A stretch of DNA of 64,000 nt from Streptomyces sp. NBC_00271 (GCF_036178845.1 NZ_CP108070.1:4960001-5024000), one strand, 5' to 3'. Shown: positions 1-8,584, numbered from the stretch's first letter. The notes: generated by a model not told the origin, from the sequence alone. Numbers and translations are program-made.

Positions 1-432
1 GTCGAGTACTTCGTACTCGACGATGACGGCCGCGGCGGCCATCCGCGCGGTGTCCGGGTGATCGGCGGCGACGGCCGCGATGGGCTCGCCGTGGTGGCGT
101 ACGACCTCGGAGGCGAACACCGGGCGGTCCGCACGGCCGCGGCCGTGCAGGGCGGAGCCGGGCACGTCCTCGTGGGTGATGACCGCCCGTACGCCGGGCA
201 TCTCGCGCGCGTGGCTGGTGTCGATGGACAGAATGCGCGCGTGCGGGTGCGGCGAGCGCAGCACGGCCGCCCACAGCAGGCCCTCGGCCCACAGGTCGGC
301 CGCGTACGGGAAGGTGCCCTCCGTCTTGGCGCGGGCCTCAGCGGCGGGCAGCGACACGCCGAGCCCGTGCGGCAGCGGCTCGGGGCCGGTTTCGGGTGCC
401 GCGGAAGTCGCGGTCGCGGTCTCGTTGCTCAC
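1..432 (-). CDS. Molybdenum hydroxylase (xanthine dehydrogenase-type) large subunit, 5' part only
   Basis: This is the N-terminal 144 residues of a molybdopterin-binding large subunit; the rest lies beyond the window edge. The visible part has the family's opening a/b-hammerhead domain, including GVSLPAAEARAKTEGTFPYA, then LLWAAVLRSPHPHARI, then MPGVRAVITHEDVPG, as in xanthine dehydrogenase XdhB and CO dehydrogenase CoxL. The start is GTG at 432; it overlaps the stop of the Fe-S subunit gene in a GTGA, so the two are translationally coupled. It is the last of three genes in FAD, Fe-S, Mo order. Substrate (xanthine, another purine, or an aldehyde) cannot be told from this fragment, because the active-site residues are outside the window. 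Confidence 0.88.
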   Translation of the reverse strand, partial: MSNETATATSAAPETGPEPLPHGLGVSLPAAEARAKTEGTFPYAADLWAEGLLWAAVLRSPHPHARILSIDTSHAREMPGVRAVITHEDVPGSALHGRGRADRPVFASEVVRHHGEPIAAVAADHPDTARMAAAAVIVEYEVLD

Positions 433-2063
433 GCCTGGCCTCCGTCCTGGCCGTACGGCTGCTCATACGGCGCCTGGGAGTCGTACGGAGAAGGGTCCTC
501 GAACGCCGAGGGGTTGACGCCGCCCGCGCCGGGCCCCGCCTGGTGCGGGATGCGCGGTTCGTCCGCGTCCGGTGTGGCCTCGGCGGCGCCCGCGCTGTGC
601 GCCTGGCGTTCGGCGACGACCTCGCGTACGGCGTCCAAGACCCCGCGGTAGCCGGAGCAGCGGCACAGGTTGCCGCACAGCGCCTGGCGGGTCTCGAGTT
701 CGGTGGGGGCCGGGTTGCCCTCGAGGAGGTCGTGCACGGTCATGGCCATGCCCGGGACGCAGAAACCGCACTGCACCGCGCCGCACTTGGCGAGGGCGCG
801 CTGCACGTCCGAGGGCTGTCCGTCGGCGGCGAGGCCTTCGACCGTACGCACCTCACTGCTCGCGGCGGTGACGGCGGGCACCAGGCAGGACGCCACGAGC
901 CGCCCGTCCACCTGCACGTTGCAGGCTCCGCACTCGCCCTGCGAGCAGCCGTCCTTGGCGCCCGCGAGGCCGAGGCGCTCGCGCAGGACGTAGAGCAGCG
1001 ACTCGCCGATCCAGGCGTCGGTCACGGGGCGGTCGGCGCCGTTGACGCGCAGGACGTAGGAGGCCAGGGGGTGTTCGTCGTGCGGGGGAGGCGCAGAGGT
1101 GTCGGGGTCGCCCGCCTCCGCACCGGCGGCGTCCGGCGCCGGGGTCTCGGGGTGCTCCGAAGGGTGCTCGGGAGGATGCTCCGAACGGTACTCCGAGGAG
1201 TCCTCCGGGACCGCTGCCCGAGCAGTCCGCATGGCCGGGTCGGAGTCCGGTCCGGCCCCGTCCGGGGTCCCGTACGCCTCGGCCGTCGCGGGCGTGGGCC
1301 CGGCGACCGGCTCAGGAGCCTCGTGAGCGGCCTGCGCGGCCGCCTGGGCGGCCTCGGCGGCCGATTCCGCATGCGTGTGCCGCGCGGGCTCCACGGGGCC
1401 CTCAGAGGCCCCCGGGGCCTCGGGGGTCGCCGCGCGCGGTGCGGCGGACCACGGCTCGCCGATCTCCGAGGTCGCCCAGGGCGCCGCCGCACCGCCGGGG
1501 AGCGTGGCGGGCGGGGTGCCGCCCCACTGCTCGACCAGGGCCGACGTGGTGAACTCGCCCGATTCGTCCGGAAGATCACCCACGGCGACCGGGATCGACC
1601 ACTGTCCGGTGACGTCGTGTCCAGGCGCGTCGGCCGGGTGATGACCGGAGGAGGCACCCTCCCGGGTGGCCTCCCCGAAGTCCCACTGCCCGGTGGCGCC
1701 GGGGTGGTACGAAAACCCGTCGTGCGCGGCCTGCTGATGCCCGGACTCCTGGCGCCCGGTCTCGTGGCGTACGGCTTCCTGGTGCGCAGCGTTGGGGTCC
1801 GGCCACTGGACGGCCTCGGCCGGCGCGCCCCAGGTGCCCGTCGCCCCGGGGTCGGCCGCCGGGGGCGTCGTGGTGATCCGGGGGGGCACATAGCCGTGGC
1901 CGGGCGCCGCGAGAGGCGTCTCACGTTCCGCCAAAAGGGCTTCGATTCCGCCCTCGGGGAGCTTGACGAAGGCGGTGGCGCCGTCGTCGTAGTCCCCCTG
2001 CGGGAGGGGGTCCCACCTGCCGCTGGTCCGCGGAGTGCTCTCTCCGTGCTGGTCGTCGGTCAC
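429..2063 (-). CDS. [2Fe-2S] subunit of molybdenum hydroxylase with a long disordered N-terminal extension
   Basis: This 544-residue protein carries electrons between the molybdenum and FAD subunits. The functional part is residues ~331-485. It has a plant-type ferredoxin fold with DGCSQGECGAC followed by a fourth Cys, then the CO dehydrogenase-type second cluster domain (CGFCVPG and CGNLCRCSGY). Family members are normally about 160 residues. Here ~330 residues of Pro/Ala/Glu/His-rich sequence precede the domain, with recurring short motifs ATGTW, ATGQW and VTGQW, and a ~55-residue Tyr/Pro/Gln tail follows it. The GTG start at 2063 overlaps the FAD-subunit stop (GTGA), which argues against the still longer open frame upstream. 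Function of the extension is unknown. Confidence 0.88.
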   Translation of the reverse strand: MTDDQHGESTPRTSGRWDPLPQGDYDDGATAFVKLPEGGIEALLAERETPLAAPGHGYVPPRITTTPPAADPGATGTWGAPAEAVQWPDPNAAHQEAVRHETGRQESGHQQAAHDGFSYHPGATGQWDFGEATREGASSGHHPADAPGHDVTGQWSIPVAVGDLPDESGEFTTSALVEQWGGTPPATLPGGAAAPWATSEIGEPWSAAPRAATPEAPGASEGPVEPARHTHAESAAEAAQAAAQAAHEAPEPVAGPTPATAEAYGTPDGAGPDSDPAMRTARAAVPEDSSEYRSEHPPEHPSEHPETPAPDAAGAEAGDPDTSAPPPHDEHPLASYVLRVNGADRPVTDAWIGESLLYVLRERLGLAGAKDGCSQGECGACNVQVDGRLVASCLVPAVTAASSEVRTVEGLAADGQPSDVQRALAKCGAVQCGFCVPGMAMTVHDLLEGNPAPTELETRQALCGNLCRCSGYRGVLDAVREVVAERQAHSAGAAEATPDADEPRIPHQAGPGAGGVNPSAFEDPSPYDSQAPYEQPYGQDGGQA

Positions 2064-2953
2064 GACAGTGCCCTCCCCAGTGCTCGTCGGGCCAGCGCGG
2101 CGACGGTGCGTCGCAGGTGCAGTACGGCGGGCGGAAGCTGTTGTACGGAGCCGTCCTCGGCCGGGACGGGATCGGGAATGCAGGCCGCGGCGACGTACTC
2201 CCCGAAGGCGTTGAGCGCCTCCGGCACGATCGCCCGGTTGTTGTCCCAGTCGATCAGCTGGGCGACCCACGCCTCCGCGTCCAGGGGCCGCAGCGGCATC
2301 GGCGCTATGGCGCCCACGGCGCATCGCACTCCGCGCCGCGCCGGGTCCAGGACGAGCGCCACGGACGCGATGGCGCGCCCGGGGCCGGTGCGTCCGGTCG
2401 CCTTCAGGAAGACCTGCGGCGCGTGCAGCAGCGGCACACGCACGTAGCCGATGAGTTCGCCGCCGCGGAGCATCTCCATGCCCGCGAGCAGGTGCGACAC
2501 CGGAATCTCACGGCGGGCTCCGCCCTGGCCCGCGATGATCAGCGTGGCTTCCAGGGCGGCCAGCACGGGCAGCGCGTCCCCCGTGGGAGCCGCCGAGGCG
2601 ATGTTGCCGCCCAGGGTGCCCGCGTTGCGGATCTGCGGCGGTCCCGCGGCGCGCGCGGCGGCGGCGAGCGCCGGAATGAGGGCCGCGAAGTCGGGGCGCC
2701 CCATGCGGGCGTGGGTGAGGCCGGCGCCGAGCAGCGCGTGGCCGTCCTGGTACTGCCAGCCGCGGATCTCGCTGATCCGGCCGAGTCCGACGAGCGCGGC
2801 GGGCCGCAGCTGTCCGGAGTTGACGGCGGCCATGAGGTCGGTGCCGCCGGCCACGGGGACGGCGGCGGGCATGGCGGCCAGCGCCGCCACTGCCTCGTCG
2901 AGCGAGGCGGGCAGCGTCACGGCCTGCGCCGCCTGCGGTGCGTGCGTGGTCAA
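2060..2953 (-). CDS. FAD-binding subunit of molybdenum hydroxylase
   Basis: This 297-residue protein is the medium (CoxM/XdhB-FAD type) subunit that passes electrons from the Fe-S clusters to the final acceptor. Family motifs are visible: VAGGTDLMAAVNSG (first FAD loop) and AGTLGGNIASAAPTGDALP (second FAD loop), then the C-terminal CO dehydrogenase flavoprotein domain. I start it at TTG 2953 (LTTHAPQA...), which has a purine-rich GGAAGGGG upstream; an in-frame ATG at 3043 would add 30 residues unlike the family. It is the first gene of the operon and overlaps the Fe-S gene by 4 bases. The promoter should lie in 2954-3233. Confidence 0.88.
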   Translation of the reverse strand: MTTHAPQAAQAVTLPASLDEAVAALAAMPAAVPVAGGTDLMAAVNSGQLRPAALVGLGRISEIRGWQYQDGHALLGAGLTHARMGRPDFAALIPALAAAARAAGPPQIRNAGTLGGNIASAAPTGDALPVLAALEATLIIAGQGGARREIPVSHLLAGMEMLRGGELIGYVRVPLLHAPQVFLKATGRTGPGRAIASVALVLDPARRGVRCAVGAIAPMPLRPLDAEAWVAQLIDWDNNRAIVPEALNAFGEYVAAACIPDPVPAEDGSVQQLPPAVLHLRRTVAALARRALGRALS

Positions 2954-3233
2954 ACCGGCTGCCCCTTCCCGCTGCCCCACCTGGTCCCACCTGTGTTGCG
3001 CGTACGGTACGTGCTGACAGGGCGGACGTGGCAACTCTGGCACATCTTCCCCGGCCCTCGACGCGGGGGTCCGCTAGGAGGCATTCGCCCCCTCACCAGG
3101 GAGATGGTCCGTTTTCCTACGGCATCGCCGGTCAGTACGAATTGCCACTCTTCGGTGGCCCTTGGGTGCCTTTTGCCTTGTGGGGCCACTGCGTCGGGGC
3201 GAACGGGCCGTGACACGCCGGTCGGGGGTCACC
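2954..3233. other. Intergenic region between hexosaminidase and molybdenum hydroxylase operons
   Basis: The 280 bases hold the promoter of the molybdenum hydroxylase operon (minus strand) and the 3' flank of the hexosaminidase gene. A short hairpin (GCCAC at 3144-3148 with GTGGC at 3155-3159) could be a weak terminator for the hexosaminidase operon. I see no convincing gene and no clear operator. Confidence 0.4.
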
Positions 3234-4874
3234 TCACACGTTTGGGGGCGCCCCCTCGATAGGACGTCCGAGCACACCTGGGCGCCGCTGCCACGGAAGG
3301 GGGCCCGTGGGCGGGCGGTAGGCCACGCCCAGGGCGTCAAGTCGCCCGTAGTGGGCGGCCATCCGCCGCTCGAAGTCGGCGAAGTCCCGCTCGGCGGGGG
3401 CGGGCAGGGCGCTCCAGGCGACCTCGGCGAAGGCCGCGAGCCGGGGGAAGGTCTGGTAGTCCACGCGCGCAGGGTCCTCCATCACCTCGGTCCACACGTT
3501 CGCCTGAGTGCCCAGCACATGCCGTGCCTCCGCCTCGGTGAGCTCGGGTGGAACGGGTTCGAAGCGGTAGACGTCCTCCAGGGTGCGGACATATCCGATC
3601 GGCACCGGCTCGTCCGGGCCCGCGGCCTGACGGTGGTCCAAGTAGACCTGCTGCTCGGGGCACATGACCACGTCGTGGCCGGCGCGGGCGGCCGTGACGC
3701 CGCCCTGGTAGCCGCGCCACGAGGACACCGCCGCCCCCTCGGCCAGCCCGCCCTCCAGGATCTCGTCCCAGCCGATCAGCCGGCGCCCGCGTGCGGAGAG
3801 CCAGTTGTCGAAGTGCCGGACGAACCAGGACTGCAACTCGTCCTCGTCCGCGAGCCCCAGTTCCCCGATGCGCGCCTGCGCGGTCGGCGACTGCTTCCAC
3901 TGGTCCTTGGCGCACTCGTCGCCGCCGATGTGCACAAACCCCGAGAACGGGCCGGCGTCCGCAGGGAAGAGCTCCAGGAGTTCCTCGAACACCCCCTCGT
4001 AGAAGCGCAGGGTGTTGTCAGTGGGGGCGAGTACGTTTTTGGAGATGCCCCAGGTGTCCCAGACGGTCAGGGAGGTCGTGTCGATGACGTCGGTGTTGCC
4101 CAGTTCCGGATACGCGGCGATGGCGGCCTGCGAGTGCCCCGGGATGTCTATCTCGGGGACGACACTGATATGCCGCTCGGCCGCGTACGCGACGATCTCG
4201 CGGATGTCGTCCTGCGTGTAGAAGCCCCCGTGCGGCTTCTCCTCCCACAGGGGCGAGGCACGATGGCCGAATTTCGTGCGCGCCCGCCAGGATCCGACCT
4301 CCGTCAGCTTCGGATACCGCTTGATCTGGACACGCCAGCCTTGGTCGTCGGTGAGGTGGAAGTGGAAGACATTGAGTTTGTGGGCGGCCATGAGGTCGAG
4401 GTGACGCAGGACGCCGTCCTTGGGCATGAAGTGCCGGGAGACGTCCAGCATGACACCGCGCCAGGGGAATCGAGGGGCGTCCTCGATGATCTGGTGCGCG
4501 ATTCCGTACGTCCTCCCCGGCCGGACGAGGGCGCGGCGGAAGGCGTCGGGGCCGAGGAGTTGACGCAGCGTCTGCGCACCCCAGAAGACCCCGGCCGCGC
4601 CGCCGCCCCGGATCTCGATGCCCCAGTTGACGACGACGCTGAGTTTGTACGCCTCCGGCTCCAGGGTGTCGTCGAGGAGCAGCCGTACGGCGTTGCGGGC
4701 GTCCTGGGGCCCTGGTCGCAGCGGCAGGCCGAGCGCGGCGCCGAGCGTGGCGCGCAGCCAGCGCTCCGTGGTGTCCGTGCCGGGAGCGGCCCACAGGGTG
4801 GTCTCAGCGTCGAGTTCTACCCCGCAGCGCATGGGGCCCTCGACGGCGCGGGGCGCCGGAATCACATCGTTCAC
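3234..4874 (-). CDS. Beta-N-acetylhexosaminidase, GH20, cytoplasmic
   Basis: This 546-residue GH20 enzyme removes terminal GlcNAc/GalNAc from beta-linked oligosaccharides. The N-terminal ~120 residues match the GH20b domain, followed by the TIM barrel. Diagnostic motifs are RGVMLDVSRHFMP (139-151), HFHLTDDQGWR (171-181), the substrate-loop EIDIPGHSQA (241-250), and HIGGDE (315-320), whose D319-E320 are the catalytic pair of the substrate-assisted mechanism. There is no signal peptide, so it probably acts on imported chitooligosaccharides. The GTG start at 4874 lies one base from the upstream permease stop, making it the last gene of the operon SBP-permease-permease-GH20. This arrangement is the main clue to the transporter's substrate. 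Confidence 0.93.
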   Translation of the reverse strand: MNDVIPAPRAVEGPMRCGVELDAETTLWAAPGTDTTERWLRATLGAALGLPLRPGPQDARNAVRLLLDDTLEPEAYKLSVVVNWGIEIRGGGAAGVFWGAQTLRQLLGPDAFRRALVRPGRTYGIAHQIIEDAPRFPWRGVMLDVSRHFMPKDGVLRHLDLMAAHKLNVFHFHLTDDQGWRVQIKRYPKLTEVGSWRARTKFGHRASPLWEEKPHGGFYTQDDIREIVAYAAERHISVVPEIDIPGHSQAAIAAYPELGNTDVIDTTSLTVWDTWGISKNVLAPTDNTLRFYEGVFEELLELFPADAGPFSGFVHIGGDECAKDQWKQSPTAQARIGELGLADEDELQSWFVRHFDNWLSARGRRLIGWDEILEGGLAEGAAVSSWRGYQGGVTAARAGHDVVMCPEQQVYLDHRQAAGPDEPVPIGYVRTLEDVYRFEPVPPELTEAEARHVLGTQANVWTEVMEDPARVDYQTFPRLAAFAEVAWSALPAPAERDFADFERRMAAHYGRLDALGVAYRPPTGPLPWQRRPGVLGRPIEGAPPNV

Positions 4875-4875
4875 G

Positions 4876-5730
4876 TCAGTCCTTCACCGCTCCGCCGAGG
4901 CCGGAGACCAGGCGTCGCTGTACGAGTACGAAGAAGATGAGTACGGGAATCGTCATCACCGTGGACGCCGCCATCACGCCGCCCCAGTCCGGCTCGTCGG
5001 GCTTGTAGAAGACGAGGAGGGCCATCGGCAAGGTGGACTGCGAGGTGTCGCTGATGATGAAGGACTTGGCGAACAGGAAGTCGTTCCAGGCCGAGATGAA
5101 GGAAAAGACGCTCGTGGCCACCAGCCCCGGGAAGACGAGCGGGAAAAGGATCTGCCAGAGGAATCGCGTACGGCTCGCCCCGTCGATGTACGCGGCCTCC
5201 TCCAGCGCCTCGGGAACCGCCTTCACAAAACCTCTCAGCATCCAGATCGCGAACGGCAGCGAGAAGGCGATGTGCGGCAGGATCAGCGAGCCCAGCGTGT
5301 TCAGCTGGCCGAAGTCCCGCATCAGGAAGAAGAGGGGGATCGTCAGCGCCTCGACGGGCACCATCTGCGCGACCAGGAACATGATCAACAGGGTGGTCCG
5401 GAAACGGAAGCGGAATCGGGTGACCGCCGTCGCCGCGAGAAACGCGATCAGCGCCGAGACGACGACCACGGACCCCGCCACCACAAGGCTGTTGACGAAG
5501 TAACGGCCGAATTCCTGCTGCCCGAAGACGCGCCGGAAGGAATCCAGGGAGGGCGAAAGCGTCCACGGCCGGGGCTCGGTGGACTCGATCTCCCCGGCCG
5601 GTTTGAAGGCGCCGAGCACCATCCAGTAGAGGGGGAAGGCGACGACCACCGCGATCAGCAGCGCGGACGCCTCCGCGGCGAGCCGCCAGGGGCGCCGGGG
5701 ACGCCATACGAAGCCGGGTATCAGGCTCAC
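4876..5730 (-). CDS. Carbohydrate ABC transporter permease, MalG-type
   Basis: This 284-residue inner-membrane permease of the CUT1 family has about six hydrophobic spans and the cytoplasmic EAA loop (EALEEAAYIDGASRTRFLWQ) that docks with the ATPase. The GTG start at 5730 overlaps the stop of the preceding permease (GTGA). No ATPase gene is present in the operon. In Streptomyces a shared ATPase encoded elsewhere (MsiK) energises many CUT1 importers, and that is the likely partner here by inference. The neighbouring GH20 gene points to GlcNAc-containing oligosaccharides as cargo. Confidence 0.9.
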   Translation of the reverse strand: MSLIPGFVWRPRRPWRLAAEASALLIAVVVAFPLYWMVLGAFKPAGEIESTEPRPWTLSPSLDSFRRVFGQQEFGRYFVNSLVVAGSVVVVSALIAFLAATAVTRFRFRFRTTLLIMFLVAQMVPVEALTIPLFFLMRDFGQLNTLGSLILPHIAFSLPFAIWMLRGFVKAVPEALEEAAYIDGASRTRFLWQILFPLVFPGLVATSVFSFISAWNDFLFAKSFIISDTSQSTLPMALLVFYKPDEPDWGGVMAASTVMTIPVLIFFVLVQRRLVSGLGGAVKD

Positions 5731-6671
5731 AGTTCCTCCCCCTGCCTGCGCAGCAGCCGCAGGTACACCAGCGTGACCACCAGCAGGATCACCAGCATGA
5801 CGACGCCGATCGCCGAGCCGAGGCCGTACTGCGAGGAGGCGAAGGCCTTCTGGTAGGCGTACACGTTCAGCACGAGGTTCTGCCCGGCGATGCCGCCGCC
5901 GTTCGTCATCACGTAGATCTGCGTGAAGACCTTGAAGTCCCAGATGACCGACTGGATGGTGACGACCACCAGGATCGGGCGGAGCAGCGGGGCGAGCACC
6001 GAGCGCCAGATCCGCCACTGCGAGGCGCCGTCCAGGGCGGCCGCCTCCAGCACTTCGGACGGTACGGCGCGGATCCCCGCGTAGACCGTCACCATCACGA
6101 ACGGGAAGGAGCACCAGACCACTTCGAGCAGGACGAGTACGAAGGCGCTGTAGCGCCCGTACGTCCAGGAGTGGTCGCCGATTCCGAGGACCCGGTTGAC
6201 GGGCCCGAAGTCGGGGTCGAACAGGAACAGCCAGACCGTGGACCCGGTGACCGCCGGGGTCGCCCACGCGCCGAGCGCGGCCAGCATCAGGGCGAGCCTC
6301 GGCAGGGCCCGTACGCGGGTGAGGAGCACGGCGAGGGCGCAGCCGACGGCCAGGGTGGAGAGCACGCAGGCCGCCGCGAACACCAGCGTGGCGATCAGGA
6401 CCTGCCAGAACTGGTCGTCGGCGAAGAGGGTGGTGTAGTTGCCGAACCCTTCGAAGGCGGTCGGTTCGCCGCCGCTGACCTGTGCCTGGGTGTACTTCAG
6501 GAGCGAGATCAGGCCGAGCTGGTAGATGGGGTAGACGAGCAGGGCTCCGAGGACGACGAGGGCGGGGGCGAGGTAGAGCCAGGGGGTCCAGCGGGCGCGC
6601 CGGCGGCCGGGGAGGGTGGCCACGGCCTTCGCGACCGTGACCGGTTGGGCGACGGCCTCTTGCGTGGTCAT
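5727..6671 (-). CDS. Carbohydrate ABC transporter permease, MalF-type
   Basis: This 314-residue permease begins with a hydrophilic cytoplasmic leader (MTTQEAVAQP...), then six predicted membrane spans starting WLYLAPALVVLGALLVYPIY. It has the EAA motif VLEAAALDGASQWRIWRSV near residues 210-230. The ATG at 6671 follows the solute-binding protein stop by only a few bases, and its own stop overlaps the next permease. It forms the heterodimeric channel with the downstream permease. Unlike the permease at 59626-60966 it has no large extracellular insertion. Confidence 0.9.
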   Translation of the reverse strand: MTTQEAVAQPVTVAKAVATLPGRRRARWTPWLYLAPALVVLGALLVYPIYQLGLISLLKYTQAQVSGGEPTAFEGFGNYTTLFADDQFWQVLIATLVFAAACVLSTLAVGCALAVLLTRVRALPRLALMLAALGAWATPAVTGSTVWLFLFDPDFGPVNRVLGIGDHSWTYGRYSAFVLVLLEVVWCSFPFVMVTVYAGIRAVPSEVLEAAALDGASQWRIWRSVLAPLLRPILVVVTIQSVIWDFKVFTQIYVMTNGGGIAGQNLVLNVYAYQKAFASSQYGLGSAIGVVMLVILLVVTLVYLRLLRRQGEEL

Positions 6672-6675
6672 CCGC

Positions 6676-7995
6676 TCACCCCACGGAGCTGAACGCGTCG
6701 TTCATCTTCTTCGCCGCGTCCTTCGAGGCCGCCGAGACATCCTTCTTGCCGCTGATGACCTCCTGGAACATCGTCGGCAGAACGAGCGAGGCGTCGATCT
6801 GGGACCAGGCGGCCGAGGCGGGCACGAACTTGGCGCCCGAGGCGAGGGTCTTCACGAAGGGCGCGACGAACGGCTGCTTCTTCGCGACCGCGTCCCGCAC
6901 GTCGGTGTACGTGGGCAGGAACCCCATGGCGTCGAAGAGCTCGCTCTGGGTCTTCTTGCTCGCCAGCTGCTCCATCAGGTCGACGGCGAGGGTGCGGTGC
7001 GAGGTGCTCTTCAGGACGCCGATGTTGTTGCCGCCCGCGAACGCCGGTGCCACCGAGCCAGGCTTCACACCGGGCAACGGCACGACCGCGTACTTGCCCT
7101 TGATCTTCCCGGCCTCGATCGCGGCGTGGCTGAAATCGCCGCCGATGGCCATGCCCGCCTTGCCGGAGGAGAACGCGGTGACGGTGTCGTTGCCGGTCAT
7201 GCCCGCGCACTTGGCGGCGGGACAGTTGTCGGCGCCGAACAGCGAGGTGTAGGCCTTGATGCCCTTCCGGGCGGCCGCGCTGTCGATGGTCGCGGCGTAG
7301 GAGCCGCCCTTGCCCTGGGCGATCTCGCCGCCCTGGGACCAGATGAAGGGCATCGCGCCGTACGTGTAGGCGCCGCCGACCACGAGTCCGTAGAGGTCGG
7401 GATCGGCCGCGCGGATCTTCTTGGCGGTGGTGATCAACTCGGCCTGGGTCGTGGGGGCTTCGAGGCCGAGGTCCTTGAGGATGTCGGTGCGGTAGTAAAG
7501 GGCGCGGACGCCGACGAAGAACGGGGCGCCGTAGATCTTCCCGTCCACCGTCACGGACTGCTTGGCGGTCGGGTCGGTGTCCTTGGCCTCGCTCCAGTCG
7601 GTGAACTCCTCGGTGACGTCGGCGAGTCCGCCGTCCTTGACGTAGCCGGCGGTGTCCGTGTTGCCGTACTCGATGACGTCGGGGGCGCTCTTCGGGTCGT
7701 TGAAGGCGGCCTTCATGCGCTGGGCGCGGGTCTCCACGGGGATGTACTCGATGGTGACCTTGGTGTCCTTGTGTGCCTTCTTGAAGGTGCTGACGGCCGC
7801 GTCGACGACCTTCTCCTTCGGCCCGTTGTTGACCTCCTGGAAGAGCCAGACCCGCAGTGTGCCGGTCTTCTCGTCCTTCCCGGAGGAGGAGTTGTCGGAG
7901 GTCTGGGGGGCGCAGGCGGTGGCGACGACAAGGGCGGCGAGGGCGACGGCCGTTCGGGCGGGGAGCTTCACGGGCAGCTTCACAGAGAGCTTCAT
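6676..7995 (-). CDS. Sugar ABC transporter solute-binding lipoprotein
   Basis: This 439-residue extracellular receptor is the first gene of the hexosaminidase operon. The ATG at 7995 has a GGAGG 7 bases upstream; longer in-frame extensions are not needed. The N-terminus is a lipoprotein signal: a Lys/Pro n-region, then LAALVVATAC with the lipidated Cys near residue 28, followed by a Ser/Gly/Asp linker. The mature part is a family 1 solute-binding protein (TLRVWLFQEVNNG..., DVIEYGNTDTAGYV, GGDFSHAAIEAGKIKG). Cargo is unproven; GH20 in the operon and the DasR-like site upstream suggest chitooligosaccharide or GlcNAc-containing glycans. Confidence 0.9.
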   Translation of the reverse strand: MKLSVKLPVKLPARTAVALAALVVATACAPQTSDNSSSGKDEKTGTLRVWLFQEVNNGPKEKVVDAAVSTFKKAHKDTKVTIEYIPVETRAQRMKAAFNDPKSAPDVIEYGNTDTAGYVKDGGLADVTEEFTDWSEAKDTDPTAKQSVTVDGKIYGAPFFVGVRALYYRTDILKDLGLEAPTTQAELITTAKKIRAADPDLYGLVVGGAYTYGAMPFIWSQGGEIAQGKGGSYAATIDSAAARKGIKAYTSLFGADNCPAAKCAGMTGNDTVTAFSSGKAGMAIGGDFSHAAIEAGKIKGKYAVVPLPGVKPGSVAPAFAGGNNIGVLKSTSHRTLAVDLMEQLASKKTQSELFDAMGFLPTYTDVRDAVAKKQPFVAPFVKTLASGAKFVPASAAWSQIDASLVLPTMFQEVISGKKDVSAASKDAAKKMNDAFSSVG

Positions 7996-8018
7996 CGAGC
8001 ATCCTCCGATGGGGAGCG

Positions 8019-8033
8019 TTGCAGCATACGCAA
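8019..8033. promoter_or_regulatory. Inverted repeat TTGC-N7-GCAA in the leader of the sugar importer operon
   Basis: TTGCAGCATACGCAA lies about 24-38 bases before the ATG of the solute-binding protein gene, in a position where a bound repressor would block transcription or translation. Such TTGC/GCAA dyads resemble LacI/GntR-type operators, but no cognate regulator gene is adjacent, so this is a candidate only. Confidence 0.35.
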
Positions 8034-8091
8034 TGGCGGTTTCGCTCTGCACAACACACCGGAGGCTATGGACTACATGAACATGTCCACA

Positions 8092-8107
8092 AGAGGTCTC
8101 CACCACT
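8092..8107. promoter_or_regulatory. DasR-like operator (dre) upstream of the sugar importer/hexosaminidase operon
   Basis: AGAGGTCTCCACCACT matches the known streptomycete DasR element ACTGGTCTAGACCACT (C or G allowed at the two flanking positions) at 13 of 16 positions by eye; the complementary strand scores the same. It lies ~97 bases upstream of the solute-binding gene start. DasR is the GlcNAc-6-phosphate-responsive GntR repressor of chitin and aminosugar genes, so the site agrees with the GH20 gene at the end of the operon. A palindrome ACATG-AA-CATGT at 8075-8086 lies beside it. Confidence 0.6.
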
Positions 8108-8182
8108 CTGTGACCACGGGGCGCACCATGCGCAACGGCACCCGGCGCAAAGACCGCAAAGACCGCCTGCGCACACGACACA

Positions 8183-8222
8183 AAGGCCCTCGGGGCGCGC
8201 CGGAACGCGCCCCGAGGGCCTT
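8183..8222 (-). terminator. Strong hairpin after the DUF3039 gene
   Basis: A perfect 17-bp stem (8183-8199 with 8206-8222, arm sequence AAGGCCCTCGGGGCGCG) closes a 6-base loop. It sits 35 bases past the stop of the DUF3039 gene and separates it from the sugar importer operon. There is no long U-tract, as is usual in Streptomyces. Confidence 0.75.
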
Positions 8223-8257
8223 GTGATCGTCGGGCCGCCGGTCCTCGGCGTGGCCCG

Positions 8258-8554
8258 TTACTTGTCCTGGCCGCCCTTGCCCTTGTCGCCGCCGGCGCCC
8301 ATGGACTCGTAGATCTCCTTGCACATGGGACACACGGGGTACTTCTTCGGGTCACGGCCCGGGACCCACACCTTGCCGCAGAGGGCCACGACGGGCGTGC
8401 CGTCGAGGGCGCTCGCCATGATCTTGTCCTTCTGGACATAGTGGGCGAAGCGCTCGTGGTCCCCGTCGCCGTGCGACACCTGCGGCGTCGGCTCTACGAG
8501 GGTCCCCGTCCCAGTGCCTCGCTGGGGCTGGGTCTCAGGCTCAAGAGTGCTCAT
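8258..8554 (-). CDS. DUF3039 family small protein
   Basis: This conserved actinobacterial protein of 98 residues has unknown function. It has a charged, Gly/Thr/Gln-rich N-terminus, then a conserved core reading HERFAHYVQKDKIMASALDGTPVVALCGKVW, then a CPMCKEIYESM motif that with the earlier Cys could bind zinc, and ends in a Gly/Lys-rich tail. I start at ATG 8554 (MSTLEPETQ); a TTG three codons upstream is an alternative. It is monocistronic, between YqgE (same strand, upstream) and a strong terminator. Confidence 0.8.
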   Translation of the reverse strand: MSTLEPETQPQRGTGTGTLVEPTPQVSHGDGDHERFAHYVQKDKIMASALDGTPVVALCGKVWVPGRDPKKYPVCPMCKEIYESMGAGGDKGKGGQDK

Positions 8555-8584
8555 GAGAGCCAAGGGTACTTAAGGTCGCGGACA

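Noticed and set aside
396..2447. A long plus-strand open frame across the molybdenum hydroxylase genes
   Set aside because: The minus strand carries the ferredoxin motifs and overlapping GTGA starts; the plus frame has no recognisable domain.
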